DNA of 64,000 bases from Clostridia bacterium (GTDB lineage Bacteria > Bacillota > Clostridia > Lachnospirales > Anaerotignaceae), in assembly GCA_022786605.1 (NCBI GenBank), contig JALFWW010000009.1, positions 1 to 64,000 of the forward strand, read 5' to 3'. Every line of letters starts with the position of its first letter. Position 1 is the first letter of the stretch. The notes under the pieces were generated by a model. That model did not search any database. It saw only the letters and a list, made by a program, of their open reading frames with translations, and had not been told where the DNA came from. Both the position numbers and the translations under genes were made by a program. Of the stretch, positions 19,083 through 27,267 are shown in pieces.

Positions 19083-20681
19083 TTAGAACCCCCTGTAAAT
19101 AAAGTCTGCCGCGTTATAGTTCAAACCGTAAACGCCGAAAATAATCAGTGAAAATACTGCACACAGATACACTGCCCAACGGAAATACAGATTTTGTTTT
19201 GCCAGCGTTTCCCGTACTTTGATGCCGCATTCCTGCATGATGCTCACAGCCAGCAGTACCAGAGATGCCAGCACCAGCACCCACAGGTCTTTGCTATCCA
19301 GACCAAGCTGGAGCAAACCGCCGTTAAAGAGGATATCCGTATCCCAGTTCACAATCATGGAATGCATCATAGAAACGGAAAGGCTGAATCCTGCCGCTCT
19401 GGTGATGATTTTCCCCAAAGCTACCAGCACCAGTGTCCGCAGAATCTGGAACAGATGCCAGCTGAAGCACTTGGTATTGATGTGGAGTTTTTCTGCCAGA
19501 TTCCGCAGGGGTTCCTCAAACAAAATCCCCAGTACGATGAGAGTACCGTTATAAAAACCAAAGGCGATGTATTTCCACTCTGCCCCATGCCAAATACCGA
19601 TGAGGAAGAAGATGATAAACTGCGGAATCAGTACGGGCAGCATTTTGCCAATATAATTTCCCAGTACCTGACGTCCTTTTTTCCCTACTTTCGTAAAGAA
19701 TTTAGACAAAGACAATGGATAGAACACATAATCCCTAAACCATGCCCCAAGGGTGATGTGCCATCTGCGCCAGAAGTCAGGGATGCTTGTTGCCAGATAG
19801 GGACGTTCAAAGTTTTTCTCCAAATCTACGCCAAAAATCTGCGCCGCACCGGTTGCAATGTCAATACCGCCGAAAAAATCCCCGTAAAGCTGGATGCAGT
19901 ATACCAATGCCGCTACAGCGACATAAGTTCCGCCGAATGTATCGGGGAAACCAAACACATTATCTACCAACACACTGGCACGGTCTGCAATGACCAGTTT
20001 CTTGAATGCCCCCCAAAGCATGAGCTGCACACCAAATTTGGTGCGTTCATAGGAAAATTCATTTCCTTCAAACAACTGCTTAGACAGATGCTGGAATCGT
20101 CCAATAGGTCCCTGCACAATGGTAGGGAAAAAGGAAATGAACAGTGCCAATTTCCCGATATTTTTTTCAGGCGCTACCTTTTCCCGGTAAACATCGATGA
20201 GATATCCCATGGTCTGAAAGGTATAGAACGAAATACCTAAAGGCAGAAGAAAATGGAACACGGGCAGTTCCACGGGCGCTGAAATCTTCGCGAATAAAGC
20301 GTTCAGGTTTTCACTGACAAAGCCAGAATATTTCAGCACTGCCAGAATGCCGAAGTTAAATACCAGTGTAGGTACCAGAACCCGGCGTTTTTTCTTGGTA
20401 AAATCCGCTTTCCACGCCTTTTTGCCATCTCTGTCCAATTCTGCCTTCACGGCATTATAAGCGGCTTTGTTTTCCGCCGCCATGTTTCCTAATTTCATTG
20501 TTGCGATGTATGTGCTGATGGTTGTTGCAAACAGGTATACAAAATATTTGACACCCGCGAAATAATAAAAGACATAATTAACCACCAAAAGCGTTACCCA
20601 ACGGTAACGCTTCGGCGTTAAATAATATACAGCTACAGCCAACACCAGAAACATCACAAACTGCATAGATGTGAATGCCAT
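19083..20681 (-). CDS. MBOAT-family membrane O-acyltransferase (DltB/AlgI-like)
   Basis: A 532-residue polytopic membrane protein of the MBOAT family, which moves an activated acyl group across the membrane to a surface polymer. Family marks are PLGISFYTFQTMGYLIDVYR, FFPTIVQGPIGRF, FWRRWHITLGAWFRDYVFYPL and the catalytic His in GIWHGAEWKYIAFG. About ten membrane helices can be seen. It is longer than typical DltB (about 400) and closer in length to AlgI/PatA. It lies between the carrier protein gene and the SGNH gene, so it probably takes its acyl group from that carrier. Confidence 0.9.
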   Translation of the reverse strand: MAFTSMQFVMFLVLAVAVYYLTPKRYRWVTLLVVNYVFYYFAGVKYFVYLFATTISTYIATMKLGNMAAENKAAYNAVKAELDRDGKKAWKADFTKKKRRVLVPTLVFNFGILAVLKYSGFVSENLNALFAKISAPVELPVFHFLLPLGISFYTFQTMGYLIDVYREKVAPEKNIGKLALFISFFPTIVQGPIGRFQHLSKQLFEGNEFSYERTKFGVQLMLWGAFKKLVIADRASVLVDNVFGFPDTFGGTYVAVAALVYCIQLYGDFFGGIDIATGAAQIFGVDLEKNFERPYLATSIPDFWRRWHITLGAWFRDYVFYPLSLSKFFTKVGKKGRQVLGNYIGKMLPVLIPQFIIFFLIGIWHGAEWKYIAFGFYNGTLIVLGILFEEPLRNLAEKLHINTKCFSWHLFQILRTLVLVALGKIITRAAGFSLSVSMMHSMIVNWDTDILFNGGLLQLGLDSKDLWVLVLASLVLLAVSIMQECGIKVRETLAKQNLYFRWAVYLCAVFSLIIFGVYGLNYNAADFIYRGF

Positions 20682-20702
20682 AATGTTTCTCCCTGTGCCT
20701 GA

Positions 20703-20930
20703 TTAGTCTTCCTGCAATCTGGTTACCAGCGCCATGATGGCTTCAACGGAATTGAAGTTTTCAGGCACGATTTCGTCTGCGCCGATTTCGATGTCGTAAG
20801 CGTCACACAGTTCGCCAACCAGTGTTACGATGTCAAAGGAATCCAGTTCGCCGCTGTCTACCAGTTCTTTGTTTTCCTCAAAGTCTACGTCGGGTCTGAT
20901 TTCTGCCAAGATTTTCAATAAGCTTTCCAT
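20703..20930 (-). CDS. Acyl/aminoacyl carrier protein (DltC-like)
   Basis: A 75-residue acidic four-helix carrier protein. The phosphopantetheine attachment site is Ser31 in GELDSFDIVTLV; DSF replaces the more usual DSL, as happens in DltC-type carriers. Length and charge fit D-alanyl or amino acid carriers better than fatty-acid AcpP. It sits between the adenylating enzyme plus GNAT and the MBOAT, which suggests it is loaded by the former and discharged to the latter. Confidence 0.88.
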   Translation of the reverse strand: MESLLKILAEIRPDVDFEENKELVDSGELDSFDIVTLVGELCDAYDIEIGADEIVPENFNSVEAIMALVTRLQED

Positions 20931-20936
20931 GTCACA

Positions 20937-21728
20937 TTATCCTTTCTTCTCTTTTATCATTACCGGAGCGATCCTGCCATCAGGCAAAAAGCCCAGCATT
21001 TCATACATTCTCTGTGCTGACGGGTTATCCGTCCGCACCCACAGCTGACAACGCAATGCGCTGTCTTTTACCTGCCAGATCCAGTGTTTCACCAGCATTT
21101 TGCCGATACCCTTTCCTCTGGCTTCTTCTTTCACTGCCACCTGCCACAGAACGGAAACCTTCTTTTCCGGTCCAAAACGCAAAAAGCCCAGCAATGTTTC
21201 ATTTTCCATGGCAACCAGCACTTCTTTTGCACGAATGGACACCAGCAATTCCTTTTTCTCCGGCAAAGCAGACGTGTAAGGTTCAAAGCTGTTTGTCATC
21301 ATTTCCAGAATCTCATCTGCCTGAGATTCTGTGGCAAACTTTGCTTCACGGGTAGCGGAAATACCTTCCTGCATGGGCATCATAAGCCGTTTCCGTTCCA
21401 GATAAGGCACAAATCCAACTGCTTCCCAAGCGGATGCCTTTGGTTCTTGTCCTTTCCGTTCCAGACAAACCTGCTCCAATACCAGCGGTTTGTCCATTTC
21501 CGGTACAGCCACCGGCAAAGTCCCTTTATCCAGAAAGAAATAAAAATCATAATGTTCTTTCTTTTCAAAAATCAGGTAACAGCCATGTTCAAAACGCATG
21601 ACCATCCATTTCTTCGCCACAGGAAGATATTCCTCCTCCGGCAAAAAGAAATTGGTCATAGCCCGTTTGCTGTGCCAAGCCCGCAAAAGTGCTTCTAAAG
21701 TTTTGGTATCAGGAATTTTCTTGAACAT
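20937..21728 (-). CDS. GNAT acetyltransferase of the Dlt-like cassette
   Basis: A 263-residue cytoplasmic protein with two halves. The C-terminal half is a GNAT domain: LWQVAVKEEARGKGIGKMLVKHW is the acetyl-CoA-binding V-x-x-x-x-R-G-x-G-I-G motif, and RTDNPSAQRMYEMLGF is the family ending. The N-terminal half (residues 1-130) looks like a diverged GNAT-like or substrate-binding domain. It overlaps the adenylation gene by 20 bases and precedes the carrier gene by 6, so it belongs to the cassette. Possible roles are modifying the amino acid before or after loading, or another step in making the surface acyl group. Confidence 0.78.
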   Translation of the reverse strand: MFKKIPDTKTLEALLRAWHSKRAMTNFFLPEEEYLPVAKKWMVMRFEHGCYLIFEKKEHYDFYFFLDKGTLPVAVPEMDKPLVLEQVCLERKGQEPKASAWEAVGFVPYLERKRLMMPMQEGISATREAKFATESQADEILEMMTNSFEPYTSALPEKKELLVSIRAKEVLVAMENETLLGFLRFGPEKKVSVLWQVAVKEEARGKGIGKMLVKHWIWQVKDSALRCQLWVRTDNPSAQRMYEMLGFLPDGRIAPVMIKEKKG

Positions 21729-23226
21729 AATACTCCCTCAATCGCAATCTGTCAATTTTTCCGTTGAGTGTCTGAGGCAGAGATTCCATCTGGATCATCA
21801 CATTGGGGAACATGTACTTGGGCACTTTATCTCTGAGCTTCTTCAGAATATAAGCCTGTGTGGCTTCCGCACCGCAGTAGAAAAGCACAATTCTCTGGGT
21901 ATCGTTGTCATAAATGCAGGCACCGTTTTCCACTAAGTCAATGGAAAGGACTGCTGTTTCGATTTCTCCCAACTCGATACGATGTCCCATGTGCTTAATC
22001 TGATGATCTTTTCTTGCAAGGAAAATGATTTCCCCATACTCGTTATATTTCGCAATATCGCCGGTTTTATAAATTTTTTCGGGATAGTATGGATTCAGGG
22101 GATTCTGAATGAAGGCTTCTTCTGTTTTTTCGGGATTGTTGTAATATCCCAGTGCCAGACAGCGTCCTCTTACACAAACTTCCCCTGCTTCTCCCGCCTC
22201 TGCCAGACGATTGTCTTTCAATAAGAAAATATCTGTATTCCGGCAGGCATGTCCGATGGGCAAAGGTTCATCATCGGCAAATTCTCTGTCTACTATATAA
22301 TACGTACAATCCACAGTGGTTTCTGTGGGACCGTAAATATTGGCAAACATGGCATCTGGATAATGCCGCCGCCAGTAATTGAACTGTTTGGTGGGCATTG
22401 CTTCCCCTACAAACATGATTTTCCGCAAATAAGCCGGACGCACTTTTTCCAGCGCGTCTGTGTTAGCGATGATACACAAAGCGGAAGGCACCCAGTCAAT
22501 ATAATTGATTTTCTTTTCTTCCAGATAAGGAAGCAGTTTTACTGGGAAAGAGAAAAGCATTTTGGGGATGATTTCCATTCTTGCCCCGGTTTTCAACACG
22601 GCGTAAATATCTTTGACGGAAGAATCAAAGTAAAAAGGCGCCTGATTGCCGATAACTTCTTTTTCTGTAATGGAAAAAGTTTCTGTATACCATTCTGTCA
22701 GGTTTACAACAGCCTGATGGCTGATGACAACCCCTTTGGGCACACCTGTGGAACCGGAGGTGAACAGCGCATAGAGAGGATCTGTATCAATGGCTTTCCG
22801 TCGCACTTCCGCCAGCGCTTCCTCATTCACGTTGTCTTCTGGGATTTCTTCCAGCACCAGTGTTTCTCCTGTGTAACCCAGTGCTGCCGCCTGCTTCTTG
22901 CTCTTTTCATCAATGAGGAGCACCACAGGCTTCAATGTTTCAAATATGGAAAGAATCCGTTCTTTTGGCATCGTTACGTCAATGGGGGTATAAAAATTCC
23001 CACTGTAAACACAGCCTAGAAATGCCGCGATCATATCCGGTGTTTTGTCGGTCATAACTGCCATGGGCGCATTTTTTACGCCGTAGGACAATAAAGCGGA
23101 ACCGATTTCTTTTGCCCGCTGTACCAGCTGACCAAAGGTCTTTTCTTCCTTATCCGTCGCAAAAGCCACGGCATCCGGCATGCGTTTTGCCGTTTCTTCC
23201 GCATATTCCAAAATATTTCTGATCAT
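21709..23226 (-). CDS. Amino acid adenylating enzyme, DltA-like
   Basis: A 505-residue stand-alone adenylation enzyme of the ANL superfamily that activates an amino acid with ATP and loads it onto a carrier protein. Motifs in order are LFTSGSTGVPKGVVISH (A3), YGPTETTVDCTYY (A5), YKTGDIAKY (A7), RKDHQIKHMGHRIELGEIE (A8) and the C-terminal catalytic Lys in TLNGKIDRLRL (A10). Length matches DltA (about 500). The A5 region reads YGPTET rather than the CPTEA common in D-Ala-specific DltA, so D-alanine is likely but not certain. It is the first gene of the cassette, behind a good promoter. Confidence 0.85.
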   Translation of the reverse strand: MIRNILEYAEETAKRMPDAVAFATDKEEKTFGQLVQRAKEIGSALLSYGVKNAPMAVMTDKTPDMIAAFLGCVYSGNFYTPIDVTMPKERILSIFETLKPVVLLIDEKSKKQAAALGYTGETLVLEEIPEDNVNEEALAEVRRKAIDTDPLYALFTSGSTGVPKGVVISHQAVVNLTEWYTETFSITEKEVIGNQAPFYFDSSVKDIYAVLKTGARMEIIPKMLFSFPVKLLPYLEEKKINYIDWVPSALCIIANTDALEKVRPAYLRKIMFVGEAMPTKQFNYWRRHYPDAMFANIYGPTETTVDCTYYIVDREFADDEPLPIGHACRNTDIFLLKDNRLAEAGEAGEVCVRGRCLALGYYNNPEKTEEAFIQNPLNPYYPEKIYKTGDIAKYNEYGEIIFLARKDHQIKHMGHRIELGEIETAVLSIDLVENGACIYDNDTQRIVLFYCGAEATQAYILKKLRDKVPKYMFPNVMIQMESLPQTLNGKIDRLRLREYYVQENS

Positions 23227-23251
23227 TTCATTCCCTCAATTCTGATTCTCT

Positions 23252-23276
23252 GCGCAGTCCATAAATTAGCGCAGTC
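23252..23276. promoter_or_regulatory. Direct repeats between promoter and dltA-like start
   Basis: Two copies of GCGCAGTC with starts 17 bp apart lie just downstream of the -10 box at 23284-23289. The placement suits binding of a repressor or response regulator. Confidence 0.35.
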
Positions 23277-23283
23277 TCAAAAG

Positions 23284-23312
23284 AGTATAACACCATCAGA
23301 AAATCAAGTCAA
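23284..23312 (-). promoter_or_regulatory. Promoter of the Dlt-like operon
   Basis: TTGACT (23312-23307), 17 bases, TATACT (23289-23284) on the minus strand, about 58 bases before the adenylating-enzyme start. A strong sigma-A match. Confidence 0.8.
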
Positions 23313-23349
23313 CAAAAGACCTTGCTTCCCTCTTGATTCTATCTGTTTT

Positions 23350-23880
23350 TTAAGAAAAACAGCCCTTTTCCCAATCTTCTCTGGATAATTTCATGTCATA
23401 AAACGGCCATTCTTCTCCCATGCAGGGATATGTTTTCGGTTCTTTCTCATGTTCTTCCCGAAAACCACAGGCTGTATAACAGGCTTTCGCCCTTGGATTA
23501 TTCTCAAAAACTCCCAACGTCACCTGTTTGATCTGGTCATAGGAAAAAGCAAGATTCAAAATTTCCCGCATCAGTTTTTTGCCATATCCCTGTCCGCGCA
23601 GGTTTGTATCCAAAATGAGAAAACCAATTCTTGCTGTACCCGGTTCTTCTTTCAGGAAACGCATGGTCAGATGGGCAAAAATCCCCCGCTCGTGAAAAGC
23701 TGTCAAAACATGATAATCTGAATCCGTTCCTTCTTTTTCATAATACCGCCGCAAATCTTCCGGTATAATGGGGTATGTCCCCAAAAATCCCGCACACCAT
23801 TGATAAAACACCAGTGGACTGTCTATCCATGAAATGATTTTTTCCGCGTCTTCCGGTTGAAAAGTTCTCAACTGTATCAT
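23350..23880 (-). CDS. GNAT-family acetyltransferase (RimJ/RimL-like)
   Basis: A 176-residue GNAT enzyme of the Acetyltransf_3 type. It opens with IQLRTFQPEDAEKIISWI, has the acetyl-CoA loop FLILDTNLRGQGYGKKLMREIL near the centre, and ends with VFENNPRAKACYTACGF. The substrate is unknown; relatives acetylate ribosomal protein N-termini, amino acids or antibiotics. It stands alone: a strong terminator lies about 95 bases upstream and the Dlt-like promoter begins just downstream. An AAGGAGGGATGGC ribosome binding site precedes the ATG at 23880. Confidence 0.85.
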   Translation of the reverse strand: MIQLRTFQPEDAEKIISWIDSPLVFYQWCAGFLGTYPIIPEDLRRYYEKEGTDSDYHVLTAFHERGIFAHLTMRFLKEEPGTARIGFLILDTNLRGQGYGKKLMREILNLAFSYDQIKQVTLGVFENNPRAKACYTACGFREEHEKEPKTYPCMGEEWPFYDMKLSREDWEKGCFS

Positions 23881-23974
23881 GCCATCCCTCCTTTTCCTTC
23901 TTCAGGCAAAATACGCAATGAAACATTTGATTTCATCATAGCACGGAAACATTCCCTATGACAATCTTCACGAT

Positions 23975-24012
23975 AAAAAAGAAGCCTTATACACGGGGAT
24001 GTATAAGACTTC
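23975..24012 (-). terminator. Strong terminator
   Basis: Arms GAAGTCTTATACA and TGTATAAGGCTTC (one G-T pair) with a six-base loop, then TTTTTTATC on the minus strand. It ends either the met operon or the candidate small RNA that precedes it. Confidence 0.85.
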
Positions 24013-24095
24013 TCAGAATTGTATCATTATTGCTCTGTCTCTCGCATGGTCAGTGAAAAAGACTTTGCACAAACAATACCGATGATTTCTATCGG
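23975..24095 (-). ncRNA. Candidate small RNA between metY and the GNAT gene
   Basis: An extended -10 promoter (TGGTATACT, 24109-24101) lies just past the metY stop. About 120 bases later a strong terminator follows. No open frame with a ribosome binding site fits between them. The 5' end would fold as CCGATAGAAATCATCGG. It could be an independent small RNA or the 3' UTR of metY with two hairpins. I recognise no known RNA family. Confidence 0.35.
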
Positions 24096-24140
24096 TATTG
24101 AGTATACCATACCAAAAAGCAGAAAACAATGTTTTTTTCT

Positions 24141-25424
24141 TTAAATGCTTTCCAGCGCCTGTGCCAGGTCAGCAATGATGTCATCCACATGCTCGATTCC
24201 CACAGAAAGTCTTACCAGATCAGGACCTACACCAGCCGCTACCAGTTCTGCATCTGTCATCTGACGGTGTGTGGAAGAAGCGGGATGCAGGATACAGGTT
24301 CTTGCGTCAGCCACATGGGTCGCAATGATGATCCGTTCCAGTTTTGCCATAAAAGCTTCCGCCGCTTTTCTGCCGCCTTTCACACCAAAGGAAATCACGC
24401 CGCAGGTACCGTTAGGCATATATTTCTGTGCCCGTTCATAATACTTGTTTCCCTCTAAGCCTGCGTAGTTGACCCACGCCACTTTTTCATGGCTGTTCAA
24501 AAATTCCGCTGTTTTCTGGGCGTTCTGACAATGACGTTCCATACGCAGCGCAAGGGTTTCCAGACCCAGATTCAGCAGATAAGCATTCATGGGCGCAGGT
24601 GTGGACCCCAGATCACGCATAAGCTGTGCTGTTGCTTTTGTGATATAAGCCCCTTCTTTGCCGAAGCGTTCCGCATAAGTAATGCCATGGTAGGAATCGT
24701 CCGGTGTTGTCAGACCGGGAAATTTATCCGCATGCGCCTGCCAGTCAAAATTACCGGAATCCACAATACAGCCGCCCACAGTCGCGTCGTGTCCATCCAT
24801 ATATTTTGTGGTGGAATGGGTCACAATATCAGCACCCCATTCAAAAGGACGGCAGTTGATGGGAGTGGCGAAAGTATTGTCCACGATCAAAGGAACACCA
24901 TGGGCATGGGCAGCTTTCGCAAAGCGTTCAATATCCAGAATCACCAGTGCGGGATTGGCAATGGTTTCCCCGAAAACCGCTTTGGTATTGGGCTGGAAAG
25001 CTGCTTCCAGTTCTTCATCGGAACAATCAGGATCAACAAATGTAAAGGAAATGCCCATTTTCTTCATGGTAACGGCAAAAAGGTTATATGTACCGCCGTA
25101 TACAGTGGAAGATGATACCACATGATCTCCAGCCTGGCACAGGTTGAATATAGAATAGAAAGTAGCCGCCTGGCCAGAAGAAGTCAGCATTGCCGCTGTA
25201 CCCCCTTCCAGCGCGCATATTTTCTTTGCCACCCAATCGCTGGTAGGATTCTGCAAACGTGTATAAAAATACCCTTCCGCTTCCAGATCGAACAATTTGC
25301 CCATTTCTTCACTGCTGTCATACTTGAATGTGGTGCTCTGAACGATGGGCAACAGTCTGGACTGTCCGTTTGTAGGCACATAGCCTGCCTGAATACATTT
25401 TGTTTCCAATCTCAAATCTTTCAT
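24141..25424 (-). CDS. metY: O-acetylhomoserine sulfhydrylase
   Basis: PLP enzyme that makes homocysteine (with sulfide) or methionine (with methanethiol) from O-acetylhomoserine. At 427 residues it has the normal length for the O-acetylhomoserine branch rather than the shorter cystathionine gamma-synthases. Motifs are YTRLQNPT, SSGQAATFY, VDNTFATP and the PLP Lys207 in THSTTKYMDGH; the C-terminus has LVRLSVGIEHVDDIIADL. It lies 18 bases after metA in one operon, matching substrate to product, and the pair is controlled by the methionine leader upstream. Confidence 0.95.
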   Translation of the reverse strand: MKDLRLETKCIQAGYVPTNGQSRLLPIVQSTTFKYDSSEEMGKLFDLEAEGYFYTRLQNPTSDWVAKKICALEGGTAAMLTSSGQAATFYSIFNLCQAGDHVVSSSTVYGGTYNLFAVTMKKMGISFTFVDPDCSDEELEAAFQPNTKAVFGETIANPALVILDIERFAKAAHAHGVPLIVDNTFATPINCRPFEWGADIVTHSTTKYMDGHDATVGGCIVDSGNFDWQAHADKFPGLTTPDDSYHGITYAERFGKEGAYITKATAQLMRDLGSTPAPMNAYLLNLGLETLALRMERHCQNAQKTAEFLNSHEKVAWVNYAGLEGNKYYERAQKYMPNGTCGVISFGVKGGRKAAEAFMAKLERIIIATHVADARTCILHPASSTHRQMTDAELVAAGVGPDLVRLSVGIEHVDDIIADLAQALESI

Positions 25425-25442
25425 GTTTGTTCCTCCTCTGTA

Positions 25443-26363
25443 TTAAGCCTGAATGTCATTGATGTGATAAGGTGTTTCCTGATATACGAAATAGTTCAGC
25501 CAATTGGAATAAAACAGATTTGCGTGGGCTTTCCAGCGCATCAGCGGTGCCTGTTTGGGGTCATCCTCGGGGAAATAGCCATAAGGCAGCTGGATGGGAA
25601 GCCCTTTGTCCAAATCCCGATAGAATTCTTTTGCCAGAGAATCCGCATCGTACTCAAAATGCCCTGTCAGGAAGATACGTCTGCCAGATTTATCGGCAAT
25701 GATATGGGGTCCGGCACCAGCGGATTCCGCCAGAATTTCCAGATCATCCACTTTGCGGATATCCTCTGCCCGTACTTCCGTATGACGGGAATGGGGACAA
25801 TAGAAGGCTTCATCAAAGCCTCTCATAAGGACATGTTCCTTTTTCTCTACCTGATGGGAATAGATGCCGAATTTTTTTGCCGGCAAGCTGTATTTGGGAA
25901 TGTCATAGAAATAATTCAATGCTGCCTGCGCCCCCCAGCAGATATGCAGCACGCTGAACACATGGCTTTTCTCCCATTCCAGTATTTCGCACAATTCCGG
26001 CCAGAAATCCACTTCCTCAAACTCATAATTCTCGATGGGTGCGCCGGTAATGATCAGTCCATCGAATTTTTGATCTTTTACATCATCAAATGTTTTATAA
26101 AAAGCGTTCAGATATTCTGAAGCTGTATTTTTCGCGTTATGGCTCTTCATCTGCAGCAGTTCAATTTCCACCTGCAAAGGTGTATTGCTCAAAAGCCGCA
26201 TAAGCTGTACTTCCGTTTCGATCTTGTTGGGCATCAGATTCAAAATGGCGATGCGCAGCGGACGAATATCCTGATGTACTGCCCGATAAGGATTGACAAC
26301 AAATACATTCTCCTGACACAGCACATCGTATGCTGGAAGTTCTTCATTGATAATCAGTGGCAT
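25443..26363 (-). CDS. metA: Homoserine O-acetyltransferase (MetA family)
   Basis: Acylates homoserine, the first committed step to methionine. It has 306 residues from MPLIINEELP at 26363, with AAGGAG about ten bases upstream. The catalytic Cys142 is in LHICWGAQAALN. Glu111 (TGAPIENYEF) is at the position that sets the acyl donor: Glu there marks acetyl-CoA use and Gly succinyl-CoA use (established for Bacillus cereus and E. coli MetA). Acetyl-CoA use also fits the O-acetylhomoserine sulfhydrylase gene that follows. Transcription must pass the attenuator terminator about 50 bases upstream. Confidence 0.95.
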   Translation of the reverse strand: MPLIINEELPAYDVLCQENVFVVNPYRAVHQDIRPLRIAILNLMPNKIETEVQLMRLLSNTPLQVEIELLQMKSHNAKNTASEYLNAFYKTFDDVKDQKFDGLIITGAPIENYEFEEVDFWPELCEILEWEKSHVFSVLHICWGAQAALNYFYDIPKYSLPAKKFGIYSHQVEKKEHVLMRGFDEAFYCPHSRHTEVRAEDIRKVDDLEILAESAGAGPHIIADKSGRRIFLTGHFEYDADSLAKEFYRDLDKGLPIQLPYGYFPEDDPKQAPLMRWKAHANLFYSNWLNYFVYQETPYHINDIQA

Positions 26364-26410
26364 AAATTTCATCTCCTTTGTGTTTTTCCTCAGAGAGCCA
26401 GCCGAAAGCA

Positions 26411-26442
26411 ATAAAAAAACGGCTCGCATCCTCCGAGCCGTT
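26411..26442 (-). terminator. Attenuator terminator of the met operon
   Basis: A perfect nine-base stem AACGGCTCG / CGAGCCGTT with a seven-base loop, followed by TTTTTAT on the minus strand. It lies between the Met-rich leader peptide and metA. Part of its 5' arm (CTCGGAG) can instead pair with TTCTGAG at the leader stop codon, giving a possible antiterminator. Confidence 0.85.
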
Positions 26443-26471
26443 TGTAAAAATCAAATTTGTTTCAAAGCATC

Positions 26472-26582
26472 TCAGAACGATTGCAAGTAACATATGAACA
26501 TCACAAAAAGCATGCACATCATCATGCCCATGCTCATCATCATATCCATATTCAGTTTTCCTGCGAATGTCAATTTCTGCAT
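26472..26582 (-). CDS. Methionine-rich leader peptide of metA-metY
   Basis: A 36-residue peptide starting MQKLTFAGKLN, with GAGGAG eight bases before the ATG. It has 11 Met residues, ten of them between residues 12 and 28 (core MDMMMSMGMMMCM). It lies between a consensus promoter and a strong terminator directly ahead of the methionine genes. This is the standard architecture of amino-acid attenuators such as trpL or hisL. When charged Met-tRNA is scarce the ribosome would stall in the Met run, freeing the stop-codon region to pair with the terminator arm. The peptide itself probably has no function after translation. Confidence 0.85.
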   Translation of the reverse strand: MQKLTFAGKLNMDMMMSMGMMMCMLFVMFICYLQSF

Positions 26583-26622
26583 GTGAAAAACTCCTCTGTC
26601 CATCTTCTGTGATCTTTTGCCC

Positions 26623-26651
26623 ATTGTAACGCTACATTTTCCATCTGTCAA
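26623..26651 (-). promoter_or_regulatory. Promoter of the met leader-metA-metY operon
   Basis: TTGACA (26651-26646), exactly 17 bases, TACAAT (26628-26623) on the minus strand. The predicted transcript starts about 34 bases before the leader peptide ATG. Confidence 0.9.
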
Positions 26652-26682
26652 CACTTTTTTCCAGAATCTTATACGCTTTGTC

Positions 26683-26711
26683 TTGCATAAAGACTACTTT
26701 TCTGCTATGCT
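26683..26711 (+). promoter_or_regulatory. Promoter of the YbaK-like gene
   Basis: TTGCAT (26683-26688), 17 bases, TATGCT (26706-26711), about 50 bases before the start. It is divergent from the met promoter, with 31 bases between the -35 boxes. Confidence 0.65.
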
Positions 26712-26760
26712 ATTGCGTATAAGTAAATCTGAATATCCCAAAGAGGAGATGTATACAACC

Positions 26761-27237
26761 ATGTCTATTGAAAAAGTTAGAGCTTATCTAAAAGATATGA
26801 ATTGTCCCAAGGAAGTGTTGGAATTTGATACCTCCAGCGCAACAGTGGAACTGGCAGCAGAGGCAGCAGGCGTGATTCCTGCCCGCATTTCCAAAACACT
26901 CTGCCTCATGTCCAAGGAAGGACCCATCGTCATTTCTGTTGCAGGGGACGCAAAGATCGACAATCGCAAATTCAAAGACACTTTCGGTTTGAAAGCAAAA
27001 ATGCTTTCTCCCGATGAAACACTGGAAGCAACGGGACATGCTGTAGGCGGTGTTTGTCCTTTCGCACTGCCGGAAGGCACCCGCGCATTTGCCGATGTTT
27101 CCATGAAGCGTTTTGACACTGTATTCCCAGCTGCCGGCAGCAGCAACTCCGCAGTTGAACTGACTTGCGACGAACTTTTCCATTATGGCAAATGCGAAGC
27201 TTGGGTTGACATCTGCAAAGGCTGGGAAGAAGAATAA
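26761..27237 (+). CDS. YbaK/EbsC-type aminoacyl-tRNA deacylase
   Basis: A 158-residue single-domain protein of the YbaK/ProX editing family. Such proteins hydrolyse mischarged tRNAs such as Cys-tRNA(Pro) or Ala-tRNA(Pro). Marks are the conserved Lys in RISKTLCLMS, the GDAKIDNRKF helix, and the GGVCPFAL loop, which is the family GGxxPxG-like loop that closes the active site. The exact substrate cannot be read. The start is the ATG at 26761, with GAGGAG 12 bases upstream; an ATG at 26749 is too close to that site. It is 30 bases before the Rrf2 regulator gene, probably in one transcript. Confidence 0.88.
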   Translation: MSIEKVRAYLKDMNCPKEVLEFDTSSATVELAAEAAGVIPARISKTLCLMSKEGPIVISVAGDAKIDNRKFKDTFGLKAKMLSPDETLEATGHAVGGVCPFALPEGTRAFADVSMKRFDTVFPAAGSSNSAVELTCDELFHYGKCEAWVDICKGWEEE

Positions 27238-27267
27238 AAACCCGTTTTTTTAGTAAGGAGTATTTTT

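Noticed and set aside
26400-26660. S-box (SAM-I) riboswitch or T-box in the metA leader
   Set aside because: No SAM-I core and no AGGGTGGNACCGCG T-box sequence is present. The region is instead a translated Met-rich frame.
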